Shown piece by piece: positions 1 through 10,544 of a stretch of 64,000 bases of DNA; the first letter of the stretch is position 1, and the number at the start of each line of letters is the position of its first letter. Under the pieces are notes generated by a model. That model was given only the letters and a program-made list of their open reading frames with translations, made no database searches and had not been told where the DNA came from. Source of the DNA: Eucommia ulmoides (taxonomy: Eukaryota > Streptophyta > Magnoliopsida > Garryales > Eucommiaceae); assembly GCA_016647705.1 (NCBI GenBank), contig CM028333.1:28556743-28620742 (forward strand). The letters are read 5' to 3'. Made by a program: the position numbers and the translations under genes.

Positions 1-255
1 AGAAGCTTAATTTCGTGGGCCTGGGCTTTTTGGCCCTTTTGCTGAGGTCCATGGCCAAGGATATTAGCAAGTGGAGAAGTGGCATGGCCCATGATCCGAG
101 ATGGGTTCTTCATGTTTCCAACGAGATGGAAAGTTCTATCCCGACCCTTCCCGGATAATCGAGATGGGAATGGGGGATGTTTTGTTGAGGAGCTTGTGGA
201 TTCGATTTCCGAGATGGGCGGAGCTGTCTTGTGGAGAATGTAGAGATTGGGAGAA
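1..255 (-). repeat. LTR fragment of element-E family (Tat/Retand Gypsy)
   Basis: This stretch aligns by eye with about 50,690-51,000, the LTR of the minus-strand Tat/Retand element E. Both contain GCCAAGGATATTAGCAAGTG and, further on, TTTTGTTGAGGAGCTTGTGG. It is cut at the window edge on the left and by the 5' LTR of Gypsy-1 on the right. It may be E's own 3' LTR, displaced by everything inserted between, or an independent copy. That choice is inference. Confidence 0.7.
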
Positions 256-1113
256 TGATGAGAATCAATGAACACCATCAGAGGATCCGTTATGTGTTCC
301 AGTTGGGCCTATTATTAGGGAAAGATCAAAGAAAAATCAATGTAGCACTTAATGGGCTAATTCAAGAGACTTGGCCCATATCTATAATAGTTAAGCCCAA
401 ATTAGGCCTATTGGTAATCAAAGCCTAATTCATCTCATCAAGGCAAGTGAAGGGGCTTAAACATGAACTTAAATGGGCCAAGTCATGTGGACCACGAAAT
501 TCTCAGCATATTTATTTTATTTATTAGTGTTTTATTTTTAATTTAGTTATTTATTTGATAATTTCTAAGGCAAGATTGTCAATTTAACCTTTTCCATTTT
601 AGATTAGGAATTAGTTATTTCCTTTTTAGATTAGGAGTAGAGTTTCCTTATTTCTCTAGGATTTCTTAGTCCTCTAGGGTTTCCTTTTAGTTCTATTGTG
701 GCCGCCACTATTCATGTACTGTTTACCAATACTATTCACGACTACACTATTCACTAGCTAGGGTCTTTTCTTTTATCAATTTAAGAGACTTGTATCCTAT
801 GGAAAAAAACACATTATTTTTTATTAATAAATTATGAGAGTTTTCTCTTTAGTTCTTCAAATAACTTTTCTTAAACTTATCAACATTTTATTGTGGCGTT
901 CAACTTATATCTTTGGTTCATGATTAATTATAATCATTGGATCAAGATCATTATACCATTGGTTCGTGTTTCGTTCATAAACGCTGGGTCAAGGTAATCT
1001 ATCTTTCAATTTCTGTATTTTTAGTGTGCTCAAAATTTGATTTAGTTTCGATCTTCGCGAAGAAACCCTAAGTTAGTTTCGGGTCTCACTAATCCTTGAT
1101 GAGATTCGCATCA
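256..1113 (+). repeat. 5' LTR of Gypsy-1
   Basis: It starts TGATGAGAATCAATGAACAC and ends ...TTCGCATCA, followed directly by a primer-binding site. It is matched along its whole length by 4,003-4,831. About 858 bases, TG...CA ends. Confidence 0.85.
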
Positions 1114-1127
1114 TTTGGTAATCAGAA
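1114..1127 (+). other. Primer-binding site of Gypsy-1
   Basis: TTTGGTAATCAGAA resembles the plant initiator-methionine tRNA primer site (TGGTATCAGAGC) with one inserted A. It lies immediately after the 5' LTR, as expected for minus-strand cDNA priming. Confidence 0.7.
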
Positions 1128-1732
1128 TAAGGTTTAAATCAAGTTTCACCTACCCTTTTCTTTTTCATTCATTCATACCTATTCCTTCCTAATTTTTTTT
1201 TTCTTGACCGAATTACATCGTCAAAACTGGCCTGAATATGTTTAAAGTATTGTGCGTTTATTTAAATCTATTCGAATCTGGTCAGATCTTTCAAAAACCC
1301 GATGCACCTTTGTTCTGGTTAAATCTTGTTTTTTAAAGGTTTTTGAATTTCATTATTACAAAAAAAAAAAAAAAAAAAAAAAAAAACAAAGTTTCAGCAG
1401 CCCAAAAAAATGAGAATTATTTCTTCTTGTTCTAGTCCATAAATTTTTATTTGTGTGCTTGTTGTTCACTTTGTTTTCGTTCCTAAAATCTATAGAGAAT
1501 CTATTTGTTGAGTTTGGATTACTACAAGAAAATTTCTGATTGAGGTTGGTTAAGTTTAATAAAGAACTAGAAGGGTAAACAAAATAGTAGAAAAAGGCAA
1601 GAGAGTGTGAGCTCATAAGAGGGTAAAAGTCGAATTTGAGTGAAACATAAGTGTGAGTGCCATCAATCTTGAGGGAAACATGTGAGGGTGTTTTTGTGAG
1701 GTTTGCTAACTTTATTTTGAGTGTTATTAAAC

Positions 1733-3505
1733 ATGTTTCAAAAAACAAACCAAGGCTCGTCCAATGAAGCCCCAGAAACGTTAGATTTCAAACTTTTCTT
1801 CAAATCCTTGGAGAAAAAGTTTAAACAATTGAATTCATAATTTGATGAAGTGCATAAGCGACTAGACAAAGTTGAGACTAGTTCACAAAGGGGGCAACCA
1901 CCTAAAGCTCCTAATGTACAACAACGAGAGAGGAATCTGCCTCGGTATGGATATGAAGTTGATGAATAGGATGACGTAGAGGAAGAAAATCGCGCCTCTA
2001 ATGCAAGTTTGAACATATTTGGGCAAGCATATGGGAATAGAAGAGATAGGTATGGGAAGCAGATCGATAATAATATGGGAAGCATCAAGATGAAGATTCT
2101 ATCGTTTTAAGGGAATACCGACCCTGAAGCACACTTGGAGTAGGAGAAGAAGATGGAATTGATCTTTGAGTGCTACAACTACTCCGAGCATAAAAAGGTA
2201 AAACTCGTTGTAATTGAATTTGTTGATTATGCTATAATATGGTGGGATCAACTTGTAATTAACAGAAGGAGAAACCATGAGAGGCCTATTGAGAAATGGG
2301 CAGAAATGAAGGCCATAATGAGGAGGAGGTTTGTCCCTAATCACTCTTATAGGGATTTGTACCAGAAGTTACAAAGTCTTACTCAAGGATATTGGAGCGT
2401 AGATGATTACTACAAGAAGATGGAAATCTCTATGATTCAGGCTAATGTCGAGGAAGATAGAGAAGCTACCATGGCAAGGTTCTTGAATGGGCTGAATTGG
2501 GAGATTGCCAACGTGGTAGAGTTGCAACATTATGTAGAGTTGAAGGACATGGTACAAGTAGCAATAAAGGTGGAACGACAAATTAGAAGGATGGGAACTC
2601 GATCATTTCAAAATTCGGGATCCTCCACTTCATGGAGGCCTAATGGGATGAGAGGCAAATGGGCTATTTTTTAGTCCAAAACCGAACCACCGAACATGAA
2701 AGATGACGTGCCCAATGCCAATAAAGGTAAAATCGAAACCCAAACTCATAACCATGATATTAAATATTTTCATTGTTTGGGAGTAGGTCACATAGCTTCA
2801 CAATGCCCATATAAAATGACCATGATAGCACATGTTAGTAGAGAGATGAAAAATGAAAGCGAGAGTGATGCTGACCAGACGCTACTGCATGGGGATGTTT
2901 GTGACAGTGATGTGGAGTACCCGGTGGAGAGTGAGTTACTTGTGGCTTGGCGTGCTCTAAGCACTCAATTCACGGAGGATGATATGGTGCAAAGGAAGAA
3001 CATTTTTCATACTAGATGCCATGTCAACAATAAGGTATGTAGTATGATCATTGATGGGGGAAGTTGTACTAATGTTTCTAACACTACTTTAATAGCAAAG
3101 TTGAGTTTACCTACCTTGAAACATCCTAAACCGTACAAATTGCAGTGGTTGAATGATTGTGGGGAGGTTTGGGTAAATAAGCAAATGTTAGTTTTCTTTT
3201 CAATTGGGAGGTACAAGGATGAAGTACTTTGTGATGTTGTTCCAATGCATGCGGGACATATATTGTCGGGCAGGTCGTGGCAATTTGACAGGAAGGTTTC
3301 TCATAACAGGTTCAAGAATAGCCATTCCTTAGTTAAGGACAATAAAACAGTTACTCTTGTTCCGTTGACTTCAAGACAAGTGTATGAAGATCATATGAAA
3401 TTGAAAAGAGAGAATGAGTTGAAAAAAACTTGTGAGACTGAGGGTTCAAAAATAGATAAGAAAGAGGAAAGTGAAAATAGAAAGAAAGTGAAGTACAGAG
3501 AGTGA
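1733..3505 (+). pseudogene. gag: Gag-protease polyprotein of Gypsy-1, interrupted by stops
   Basis: One reading frame starts at ATG 1,733 and runs to 3,505 through several in-frame stops. Two long open stretches in the same frame (2,153-2,674 and 2,696-3,505) show that it was a single polyprotein. The first part is a Ty3/Gypsy retrotransposon gag domain, with IIWWDQLV and the FVPNHSYRDLYQKLQSLTQG region. A zinc knuckle follows near 2,765-2,810, with the first CCHC cysteine replaced by tyrosine (YFHC...GHIASQC). The protease begins near 3,000, with the catalytic segment IIDGGSCTNV and the downstream WLNDCGEV and HAGHILSGR motifs typical of plant chromovirus polyproteins. Gag would form the particle and the aspartic protease would mature it. 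The copy is inactive. Confidence 0.85.
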
Positions 3506-3533
3506 AAAAAATGACAGAAAAATAAAAAAATAA

Positions 3534-3968
3534 ATGAGTTTTTATGCTACGGCAAGTGATGTTAAGAGGGATTTTTATACAAATCAGCCTATATTTGTAC
3601 TCTTGTATAAAGAGGTTTGTTTTACCACTAACAAAATTGACAAATCTTTTCCTAGTGTTGTTATTTATTTGTTGCAGGAATATAAGGACATGTTTCTTAA
3701 TGATGTGCATAGCGAATTTCTACCTAATAGAGGGATCGGGCATCAAATCGATTTTGTGCTAGGCGCAATGATTCCTGACTAACTAGCCTATAGGCATAAT
3801 TCAAAGGAGACAAAGGAACTTCAAAGGCAAGTTGAGGAGTTGATGGACAAAGGACACGTACGAGAAAGCTTGAGTCCATACGCAGTACGAGTGCTACTTG
3901 TGCCTAGGAAGGATGGGACTTAGTGACTGTTTGATGATTGCCGAACTATTAACAACACTATGGTGAAG
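3534..3968 (+). pseudogene. pol: Reverse transcriptase N-terminus of Gypsy-1, frameshifted and truncated
   Basis: This is a different frame from gag-protease, so a frameshift lies in the linker near 3,505-3,534. Linker sequence (FVLLYKEVCF, LLQEYKDMF, GIGHQIDFVLGA) leads into the start of the RT domain (KETKELQRQVEELMDKGHVR, then VLLVPRKDGT), with stops after MIPD and after DGT. The match ends at the INN segment near 3,950. The next recognisable sequence is the pol tail and polypurine tract, so the fingers-palm catalytic core, RNase H and integrase have been deleted. Confidence 0.8.
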
Positions 3969-3988
3969 ATTCGAGGACAAATACTTTT

Positions 3989-4002
3989 GAAGAGAGAGGG
4001 AA
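3989..4002 (+). other. Polypurine tract of Gypsy-1
   Basis: GAAGAGAGAGGGAA lies immediately before the 3' LTR start (TGATGAG). It is preceded by ATTCGAGGACAAATACTTTT, the conserved end of pol in this group. It primes plus-strand DNA synthesis. Confidence 0.75.
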
Positions 4003-4831
4003 TGATGAGAATCAATGAACACCATCAGAGGATCTGTTACATGTTCCAATTGGGCCTATTATTAAGGCAAGATCAAAGAAAAATCAATGCAGCACTTAAT
4101 GGGCTAATTCAAGAGACTTAGCCCATATCTATAATAGTTAAGCCCAAATTAGGCCTATCGGCAATCAAAGCCTAATTCATCTCATCAAGGCAAGTGAAGA
4201 GGATTAAACATAAACTTAAATGGGCAAGTCATGTGAACCACGAAATTCTCAGCATATTTATTTTATTTATTAGTGTTTTATTTTTAATTTAGTTATTTAT
4301 TTGATAATTTGTAAGGCAAGATTGCCAATTTAGCCTTTTCCTTTTTAGATTAGGAGTAAGGTTTCCTTATTTCTTTAGGATTCTTTAGTCCTCTAGGGTT
4401 TCCTTTTAGTTCTATTGTGGCCATCACTGTATTGTTCACCGACACTGTTCACGGCTGCATTATTCACTAGCTAGGGTCTTTTCTTTTATCTATTTAAGAG
4501 ACTTGTATCCCATGGGGAAAAAAAAAACATTATTTTTTATTAATAAAATTGTGAGAGTTTTCTCTTTAGTTCTTCAGAGAACTTTTCCTGAACTTATCAA
4601 GAGTTTCTTGTGGTGTTCAAACTTATATCTTTGGTTCGTGATTAATTATAATCATTGGGTCAAGATCATTATACCATTGGTTCGCGTTTCATTCATAAAC
4701 ATTGGGTCAAGGTAATCTATCTTTCAATTTCTGTATTTTTAGTGTGCTCAAAATCTGATTTAGTTTCGATCTTCGTGAAGAAACCCTAAGTTGGTTTCGA
4801 GTCTCACTAATCCTTGGTGAAGTTCGCATCA
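4003..4831 (+). repeat. 3' LTR of Gypsy-1
   Basis: This is a direct copy of 256-1,113 with scattered substitutions and a deletion. It ends ...GTTCGCATCA. Unusually it is followed by a second primer-binding-site-like sequence (4,832-4,850), which a normal 3' LTR should not have. Confidence 0.85.
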
Positions 4832-4850
4832 TTTGGTAATCAGAGTAAGG
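4832..4850 (+). other. Second primer-binding-site-like sequence, after the 3' LTR
   Basis: TTTGGTAATCAGAGTAAGG matches the sequence that follows the 5' LTR (1,114-1,132) with one substitution. Its presence outside the element suggests that this LTR was once also the 5' LTR of an adjacent copy (LTR-internal-LTR-internal), later truncated at about 4,852. Confidence 0.6.
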
Positions 4851-4853
4851 TCT

Positions 4854-5725
4854 TAACCATAAAACGACTACTTTTTGGATTAAAACCATAAAAATCTCAA
4901 ATCCTGAAACTGGCCATCAGTTGACCTACCAACACCCATCAGTCGACCGCCCAATTCAAGACGTAGCCCGAGCCAAAATTCTTTCACCTTAAGTTGACTG
5001 CTCATTTTGTATCTGTCGACCGATCGATTCAAAGACTTTCACAAGTTGACTTACCTGTCGACCTAACGATTCAGAGAGTTCATCTTTTAACCATAAGTCG
5101 ACTTACCTGTCGACCGAGAGATTCAGAGAATTTGTCTCACTTTCATAAGTCGACCTACATGTCGACCAAACAATTCAGGGACTGAATCTTCTTCCCAGTT
5201 CCATTCCACCGGTTGATTGATCCTTGTTGATTAGTTGACCGACCCTACTAGAACACCTCTCCTTAATTAATTTTCTACTAAATTTTTTCGACGTTTTTGT
5301 CCCTTTAACTGATTTCTTTTCTCGGTTAACTCCACTAAATCCTTAAATTCAATTTTAATTAATTATCTTTCTTAAATCAATTGTTTCTTCTTCAATTACA
5401 CATAAGAGCAAATACGTTAGCTAATTAGGATTCTATAAAAAAAAACACATAATTGTAAAAATATTTTGTGTCGTGTGTGATCCTAATCGGGATACATTAA
5501 GAGTAAAAAATTTAACCTAAGTTATTTTTTCCTAGGTTCTTCAAATTATTCGATCTCTTAGCATGCATCATCTTTGTCAATGTCTTTAGCATTCATTTAG
5601 TATTTTTCTCAATATCTTCATGATAATCTCTTCACTGGAACTAATAAACTGAAACACTCAATAAAATTGTTAGTTCCGCTAAAAATATCAACATTTAATT
5701 GTCTATCAAAATCTTAGGATCAACA
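4854..5725 (-). repeat. 3' LTR of Copia-1, truncated
   Basis: It matches the distal part of the solo LTR at 53,076-55,212 (from about 54,475 to its end), including AAAACGACTACTTTT, the GTCGAC repeats and the terminus CTTAGGATCAACA. The remaining part is missing where Gypsy-1-derived sequence joins at about 4,852. Confidence 0.8.
4985..5185. repeat. GTCGAC-rich minisatellite in the Copia LTR
   Basis: About four degenerate units contain GTCGACTTACCTGTCGACC followed by GATTCAGAGA. Each unit carries two GTCGAC half-sites. The homologous array is at 54,595-54,780. It lies inside the LTR and is absent from the 5' LTR of the same element because of a deletion there. Confidence 0.75.
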
Positions 5726-5740
5726 ATCTCCCCCTTTTTT
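5726..5740 (-). other. Polypurine tract of Copia-1
   Basis: On the minus strand AAAAAAGGGGGAGAT directly precedes the LTR start TGTTGATCC. It primes plus-strand synthesis and fixes the inner edge of the 3' LTR. Confidence 0.8.
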
Positions 5741-6011
5741 ATGATGACAATTAACTTTGATGTTTTCATCAAAGTAATATGTAACCACACTCTCCCTAAA
5801 TCCGAGGACGGGTTTTATAACTCATTAAAGCATAGTAATGAAGACAATCATAAGAGATTCAACAAAGCCCAAATTTCAAAATATGATAAACTCCCTCTTA
5901 AGATATTTATCAAAATAATTCAAGCTCCCCCTTAAGATATTCAATAAAACATCAATAAATTCTCCTCCTTTGTCATCTCAAAACGTGGGGAAGGTGAACT
6001 ACAAATAAACA

Positions 6012-7503
6012 CTACTCTAGGCAAACATCGTAATGCTTAGCCATACCCAAACTGCGAATGATTTTCATAAACTGATCTTCTGCTAATAGTTTGGTAAAAA
6101 TATCAATAAACTGGTCGGAGGTATCAATATACTCAATAATAATGTTCATTTTTTTAATGTGATCACGAATAAAGTGATGTCTAATCTCTATATACTTAGT
6201 TCGTGAGTATTGTGTATGATTCTTACTTAGACAAATAAAACTTTTGTTATCACAATAAATTGGGACCTCCTCCATACAAATTCCAAAATCATTTAACTGT
6301 TGCTTAATATATAAAATTTGAGCACAATATTTACTAGCTATCATATAATTAGCCTCAGTAATGGATAAGGCTATTAAATTTTGTTTCTTGCTTAACCAAG
6401 AAACTAAGACATGTCTTAACAAATGACATGACCCACTTGCACTTTTTCACTCAACTTAGAAACCGACAAAATCAGCGTCGGAGTAACTTATTAATTTAAA
6501 ATTACTCCCCCTAGGATACCATAATCCTAGGTCAGTCGTCCCCTTTAAATATCGAAAAAGTTCGCTTAACTGCAGTCAAGTGCAAATATTTAGGACAAGA
6601 CTGAAATCTAGTACATAAACAAATACTATACATAATATTAGGTCTACTAGCAGTTAAGTATAACAGGCTACCAATCGTACCTCGATACATTTTTTCATTA
6701 ACTCTTTTGCCCGTATCATCTTTGCCTATCTTTGTAGCCATTGCCATAGGAGTTTTGTACTCTTTAGCGCCATCCAAGCCATAATTATTTAACAGCTCCT
6801 TGGTGTATTTAGCTTGGTTTATGAATATCCCTTCTTTAGTTTGCTTAATTTGCAACCCAAGAAAGAAATTCAGCTCTCCCATCATGCTCATCTCAAATTC
6901 AACTTGCATTATCTTAGCAAACTCTTGGCAAAGATCCTCATTAGTAGATCCATAAATAATATCATCAACTTAAACTTGTACTAATAGGATATCAGAATCA
7001 GTTTGCTTAACAAATAGTGTTATCTCACAAATACCTCTTCGAAAACCATTTTCGATCAAATATCGACTAAGTCTCTCATACCAAATTCTAGAAGCTTGTT
7101 TGAGCCCATACAAAGCCTTACAAAGTTTAAATACGTGATCAGGAAATTTATCACTTTCAAATCTCGAGAGTTGTTCCACATAAACTTCTTCCACTAGGAA
7201 TCCATTTAGAAATGCACTCTTAACATCCATTTGATATAGCTTAAAATTACGTGAGCATGCAAAAGCGAGTAGCATTCTAATTGCTTTTAATTTATCCATA
7301 GGAGCATAGGTTTCATCATAATCAATTCCTTTTTCTTGATTATAACCTTGTACTACTAATTTTGCTTTGTTTCTAATTACCATACCAGATTCATCATTTT
7401 TATTTCGAAAAACCCATTTAGTACCAATAACAGGATAAAAATCCAGTCTCAGAACAAGACACCATACTTTGTTCCGCTCAAATTGAACTAACTCATCTTG
7501 CAT
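6012..7503 (-). pseudogene. pol: Copia-1 reverse transcriptase and RNase H, with stops
   Basis: RT begins at about 7,503 with the conserved segments TKWVFRNK, KLVVQGYNQ and MDVKSAFLNG, then ALYGLKQASR. The active-site motif YVDD near 6,967-6,978 has its first residue changed to a stop codon (stop-VDDIIYG). A second open stretch (6,909-6,532) holds FFLGLQIKQTKEGIFI and GSLLYL. RNase H lies at 6,422-6,012, with SWLSKKQNLIALS, EANYMIASKYCAQ, YCDNKSFI and the tail TKLLAEDQF. This is the standard Copia order, and the element ends about 290 bases before its LTR. It is inactive because of stops and a frameshift near 6,430-6,530. Confidence 0.88.
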
Positions 7504-8332
7504 TACAAAAATCCAAGATTTATCAGTTAACGCTTCATTTACATTTGTAGGCTCAATTTGAGATAAGAGAGCAAGATTAATTATATCTCTAAGAGAGGAA
7601 TGTATACTTACACCTCTTTCAAAATTACCTATAATTTCTTTTACCTAATGTCCTGATATTGTCTTTATAGCTCATGGTAAAGTTGAATCATCTTCCTTAG
7701 CCTCCTCCTCTTTTTGAGACTCTTTAGTCGCATTATCACCTTGGTTTTGATTATTTGAAATACCTGCATCATCATCATCCAAAACCTTTCTCGACAAAAA
7801 TGGGCCAGCTTCCTCAAATACAACATGCATAGATTCCTCTACTACTAACATACATTTATTGTAAACCCAAATATTTTAAAATAAGATTATCCTTGTCATT
7901 CAAAATGAAGCATTTAAACCCAAATATTTTAAAATAAGAAATGTTAGAAGTCTTACCATTCTGGATTTCATATGGGGCTTTGTGAAACCCTCTACAAATC
8001 GATACTCGATTCACAAATGGCAAGCTTTACTCACTGCTTCGGCCCAGAAATAGGTCGGTAAATGATTTTCATTAAGCATCGCTCTGGCCATCTCTTAAAG
8101 CGTCATGTTCTTCATTTTCACTACACCATTTTATTGTGGTGGTCTTGATACAGAGAACTTATGAGCATAACCATGCTCATCACAGTAACTAACAATATCA
8201 TCATTCTTAAACTCTCTTCCTCTATAACTACGAATGGTAACAATAGAGCATTGCTTCTCATTTTGAACACGTTTACAAAATTTAGCAAAAACAAAAACAA
8301 CCTCACTTTTCTTGGCAAGGAAAAATACTCAG
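7504..8332 (-). pseudogene. pol: Copia-1 integrase core C-terminal half and linker
   Basis: Continuing the integrase from across the solo LTR, this reads VFFLAKKSEVVFVFAKF, then a segment that in Copia integrases carries the second catalytic aspartate but here has IRSYRGREF (aspartate replaced by tyrosine). Next is PPQ-stop-NGVVKMKN, where the third catalytic residue (glutamate) is lysine. HLPTYFWAEAV and the integrase-to-RT linker follow, with stops. A short direct repeat (CCCAAATATTTTAAAATAAG) occurs twice near 7,866 and 7,919. Two of three catalytic residues are lost, so this integrase is dead. Confidence 0.75.
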
Positions 8333-8509
8333 GTAAGTGATAGGTGTGAAAAACCTATCTATTTCTAAACTGGATTTGTTAGTTCTCAAGTATTTTAGTT
8401 ATATTTAATTGTGTTTTCGTGTGTTTTAGTGTAGAACAGGATAAGGACCTTAAAGGGCGAGAAACAAGTGAAAACAGTGAAGAAAATGTGCAAAACAAGG
8501 TTCGGTGAA

Positions 8510-8745
8510 TAAAGACCACCGCCTAAGAGAAAGTTCCACCACTTAGGCGGAAAAGAGGCAGAATGTTGGAGTGCTGAAGGGTTGAACTACCGCCTAGGCA
8601 AGAAAACAATAGATTATCTTACCAGCAGCCACCGCCTAAGCGGGAAAACCACCGCTTAGGCGAAGTTACCGACAGAACTGAACCGACTTAAGTCCACCGC
8701 CTAAGCGGTGAACCACCGCTTAGGCGGTGACACTCTGCACAGAAA
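8510..8745. repeat. GC-rich dyad array in U3 of solo LTR 1
   Basis: Seven to eight units of CACCGCCTAAGCGGTG or its reverse complement CACCGCTTAGGCGGTG, some eroded. The last two form a perfect 35-base inverted repeat at 8,695-8,729 (16-base unit, AAC spacer, 16-base complement). The surrounding DNA is AT-rich. Confidence 0.9.
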
Positions 8746-8787
8746 TATCTATTTTCAGATATTTTGAAGATATTTCCAACCCTTGCC

Positions 8788-8794
8788 TATAAAA
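8788..8794 (+). promoter_or_regulatory. Probable TATA box of solo LTR 1
   Basis: TATAAAA lies about 60 bases after the dyad array and shortly after two AGATATTT motifs. TATA-like sequences occupy the equivalent position in most other copies (TATAAAT at 33,934 and 41,884). Confidence 0.6.
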
Positions 8795-9857
8795 TCCCTT
8801 TCTCCCCCAATTGCTCAAGAGGTTAGGACCCCTTAGACGTGAGAGGAGGCTCCAGTTGTTCTTGGGAGCTCTCTTCCACCTTAGTTAGATTAGATTAGTT
8901 TAGGAAGTAGATTAGATTAGTTGTAAAGAGTATTATTGGCCAATCCTTGAAGAGCTAGAAGAGGAAGTTCATCAAGCGAGAAGAGGAAGCTCGGGATGAC
9001 TGTTCTTTGGCGAAAGTGGACTACTCCACTTTGAGATTTGGATTTTCTTCCCTTGTTTCCATATTTGTATTTAATGTTTATAGTTGATAATGATGATCTC
9101 CTCTTGATTTATGTTGTATTGGATAAGAACATGTTAGTGTAATTTAGAGATTAGTTAGGGAAATGTGTAGTTGTGTAAATACTCGTTTGGTTTAATATAC
9201 GTTTCTTTAAAGGTTGTTGTTTTAATTCCGATTGTGTTTATCATTTGATGACGATCTTAATATGCTTGTAACGGTATTAGGGTTGGATTTGAGAATCTAG
9301 GGTTTGACACTCGGGAGAGGTAACCCTGGATTAAACCCTGGATTCGGACTAGGGTAAACACATCGTTACGACCTAACGACCAGGGAGGGCGTTAGTTAGT
9401 ATGCAATCGATGACGTTGGGTCAAGACTCACGCGTCCTAGAGTCGTTAAGACATTGAGGGGGACCTCTTCATCGACACTAAAGTCACGTATTCCCTCGTC
9501 TTACACTCGGAAGAGGTAGCGGAGGAGTTTACGAACCGAGATTGTCGGATACCTAAACTCCGTTATTGTTAACCGAACGAAATCAAACGTGTATTAAGTG
9601 AAAGAAATCAATCCCTAATTAATCAACCTAGTTAGAATTAACCCACTAATTGTAGTTTAGCTTAGTTTAATTTCAATTCACGTTTTTCGTCGTCAAGATA
9701 ACACGAGACTACGTCAATTGCGGTATTCAATTCAATTATTCATACTTTTCTCTGTGGGAACGATATCCGATCTTCAAAGATCCACTATATTAAAACTTTA
9801 GACCTCGTATACTTGCGAGCGTAAGTAGGCGTGCACAAAATAGCCCCCTACCAGTAA

Positions 9858-10544
9858 ATCTATAATAATCATCAACTATTACAAAATCATAAAACTTACC
9901 ACCAATACTAGCAACAGAATTTGGACCAAATAAATCAAGATGCAACAATTCAAGACATCTAGACGTGGATGTGTGCATCTTTTTCTTAAATGATGATCTA
10001 GACTACTTGCCCAATTCACATGCATAATATACTTTATCTTTCATAAATTGCAAATCAGGTAGGCCACGTATAAGACTCTTCTTAGATAAATTAGAAATTA
10101 ACTCCATACTAGCATGCCTAAGTCTCCAATGTCATAACCAACTATTTTCAGATAAAGCATTCAAATAAGATAAATTTTGTGGAGTAAAATCATCAAATGA
10201 GCAAGTATAAATATTCTCAAAATATGATGCAACTAACAGAATACTACTATCATAACCATTCTTAATAATACATTTATCATGATTAAATACAACATTATAG
10301 CCCTTGTCACATAGTTGACTAATACTAAGCAAATTATATTTAAGACCATCGACTAATAACACATCTTTAATAATAGTAGTATCATTACCGATATTACCCA
10401 TACAGATAATTTTACGCTTTGCGTTGTCTCCAAAAGTCATATGTCCTCCATTCTTAGGTGTCAAAGATGTGAATGTTGCTTTATCTCCCGTCATGTGTCG
10501 AGAGCAACCGCTGTCCAAGAACCATTTGTCCTTGCTTATTGATC
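9858..10544 (-). pseudogene. pol: Copia-1 protease, GAG-pre-integrase and integrase N-terminus
   Basis: From 10,544 downwards the frame reads KWFLDSGCSRHMTG, with the catalytic aspartate in DSG, then MTFGDNAKRKIICMGNIGN and LLSISQLCDKGYNVVF, which are Copia protease and the GAG-pre-integrase leader. After one stop near 10,130 come HWRLRHASMELISNLS and the start of the integrase core with the first catalytic aspartate (LELLHLDLFGP), then FYDFVIVDDYYRFT at the insertion point of solo LTR 1. The protease part (10,132-10,518) is one of the longest uninterrupted stretches of this element. Confidence 0.85.

Larger units (their letters stand above)
256..4831 (+). mobile_element. Gypsy-1: internally deleted chromovirus-like Ty3/Gypsy element
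   Basis: Two direct LTRs (256-1,113 and 4,003-4,831) enclose a 2.9-kb internal region. In order it holds an iMet-type primer-binding site, a gag-protease reading frame with stops, the start of reverse transcriptase and a polypurine tract. Most of RT and all of RNase H and integrase are missing, so it cannot move by itself. The LTRs differ by many substitutions and indels, including a deletion of roughly 30 bases in the 3' copy, so it is old. No matching TSD is visible: the left flank is an E-family LTR and the right flank is a Copia LTR. Confidence 0.85.
8338..9853 (+). repeat. Solo LTR 1 of the palindrome-array family, inserted in Copia-1 integrase
   Basis: It begins TGATAGGTGTGAAAAACC and ends CCCCCTACCA (1,516 bases, TG...CA). 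It is flanked by GTAAG (8,333-8,337) and GTAAA (9,854-9,858), a 5-bp TSD with one mismatch. Removing it restores the Copia integrase reading RFT-stop-VFFLAKK. U3 holds the dyad array (8,510-8,745), AGATATTTT at 8,757 and a TATAAAA box at 8,788. Downstream is the family-conserved block GGTTTGACACTCGGGAGAGG. No internal region remains, so it is a solo LTR left by LTR-LTR recombination. Confidence 0.9.

Noticed and set aside
8510-8745. CRISPR-like array of short palindromic repeats
   Set aside because: The units are variable, unevenly spaced and lie in the U3 of a plant LTR; the spacers are not distinct and no cas-like gene exists. The same applies to the other copies and to the GTCGAC arrays.
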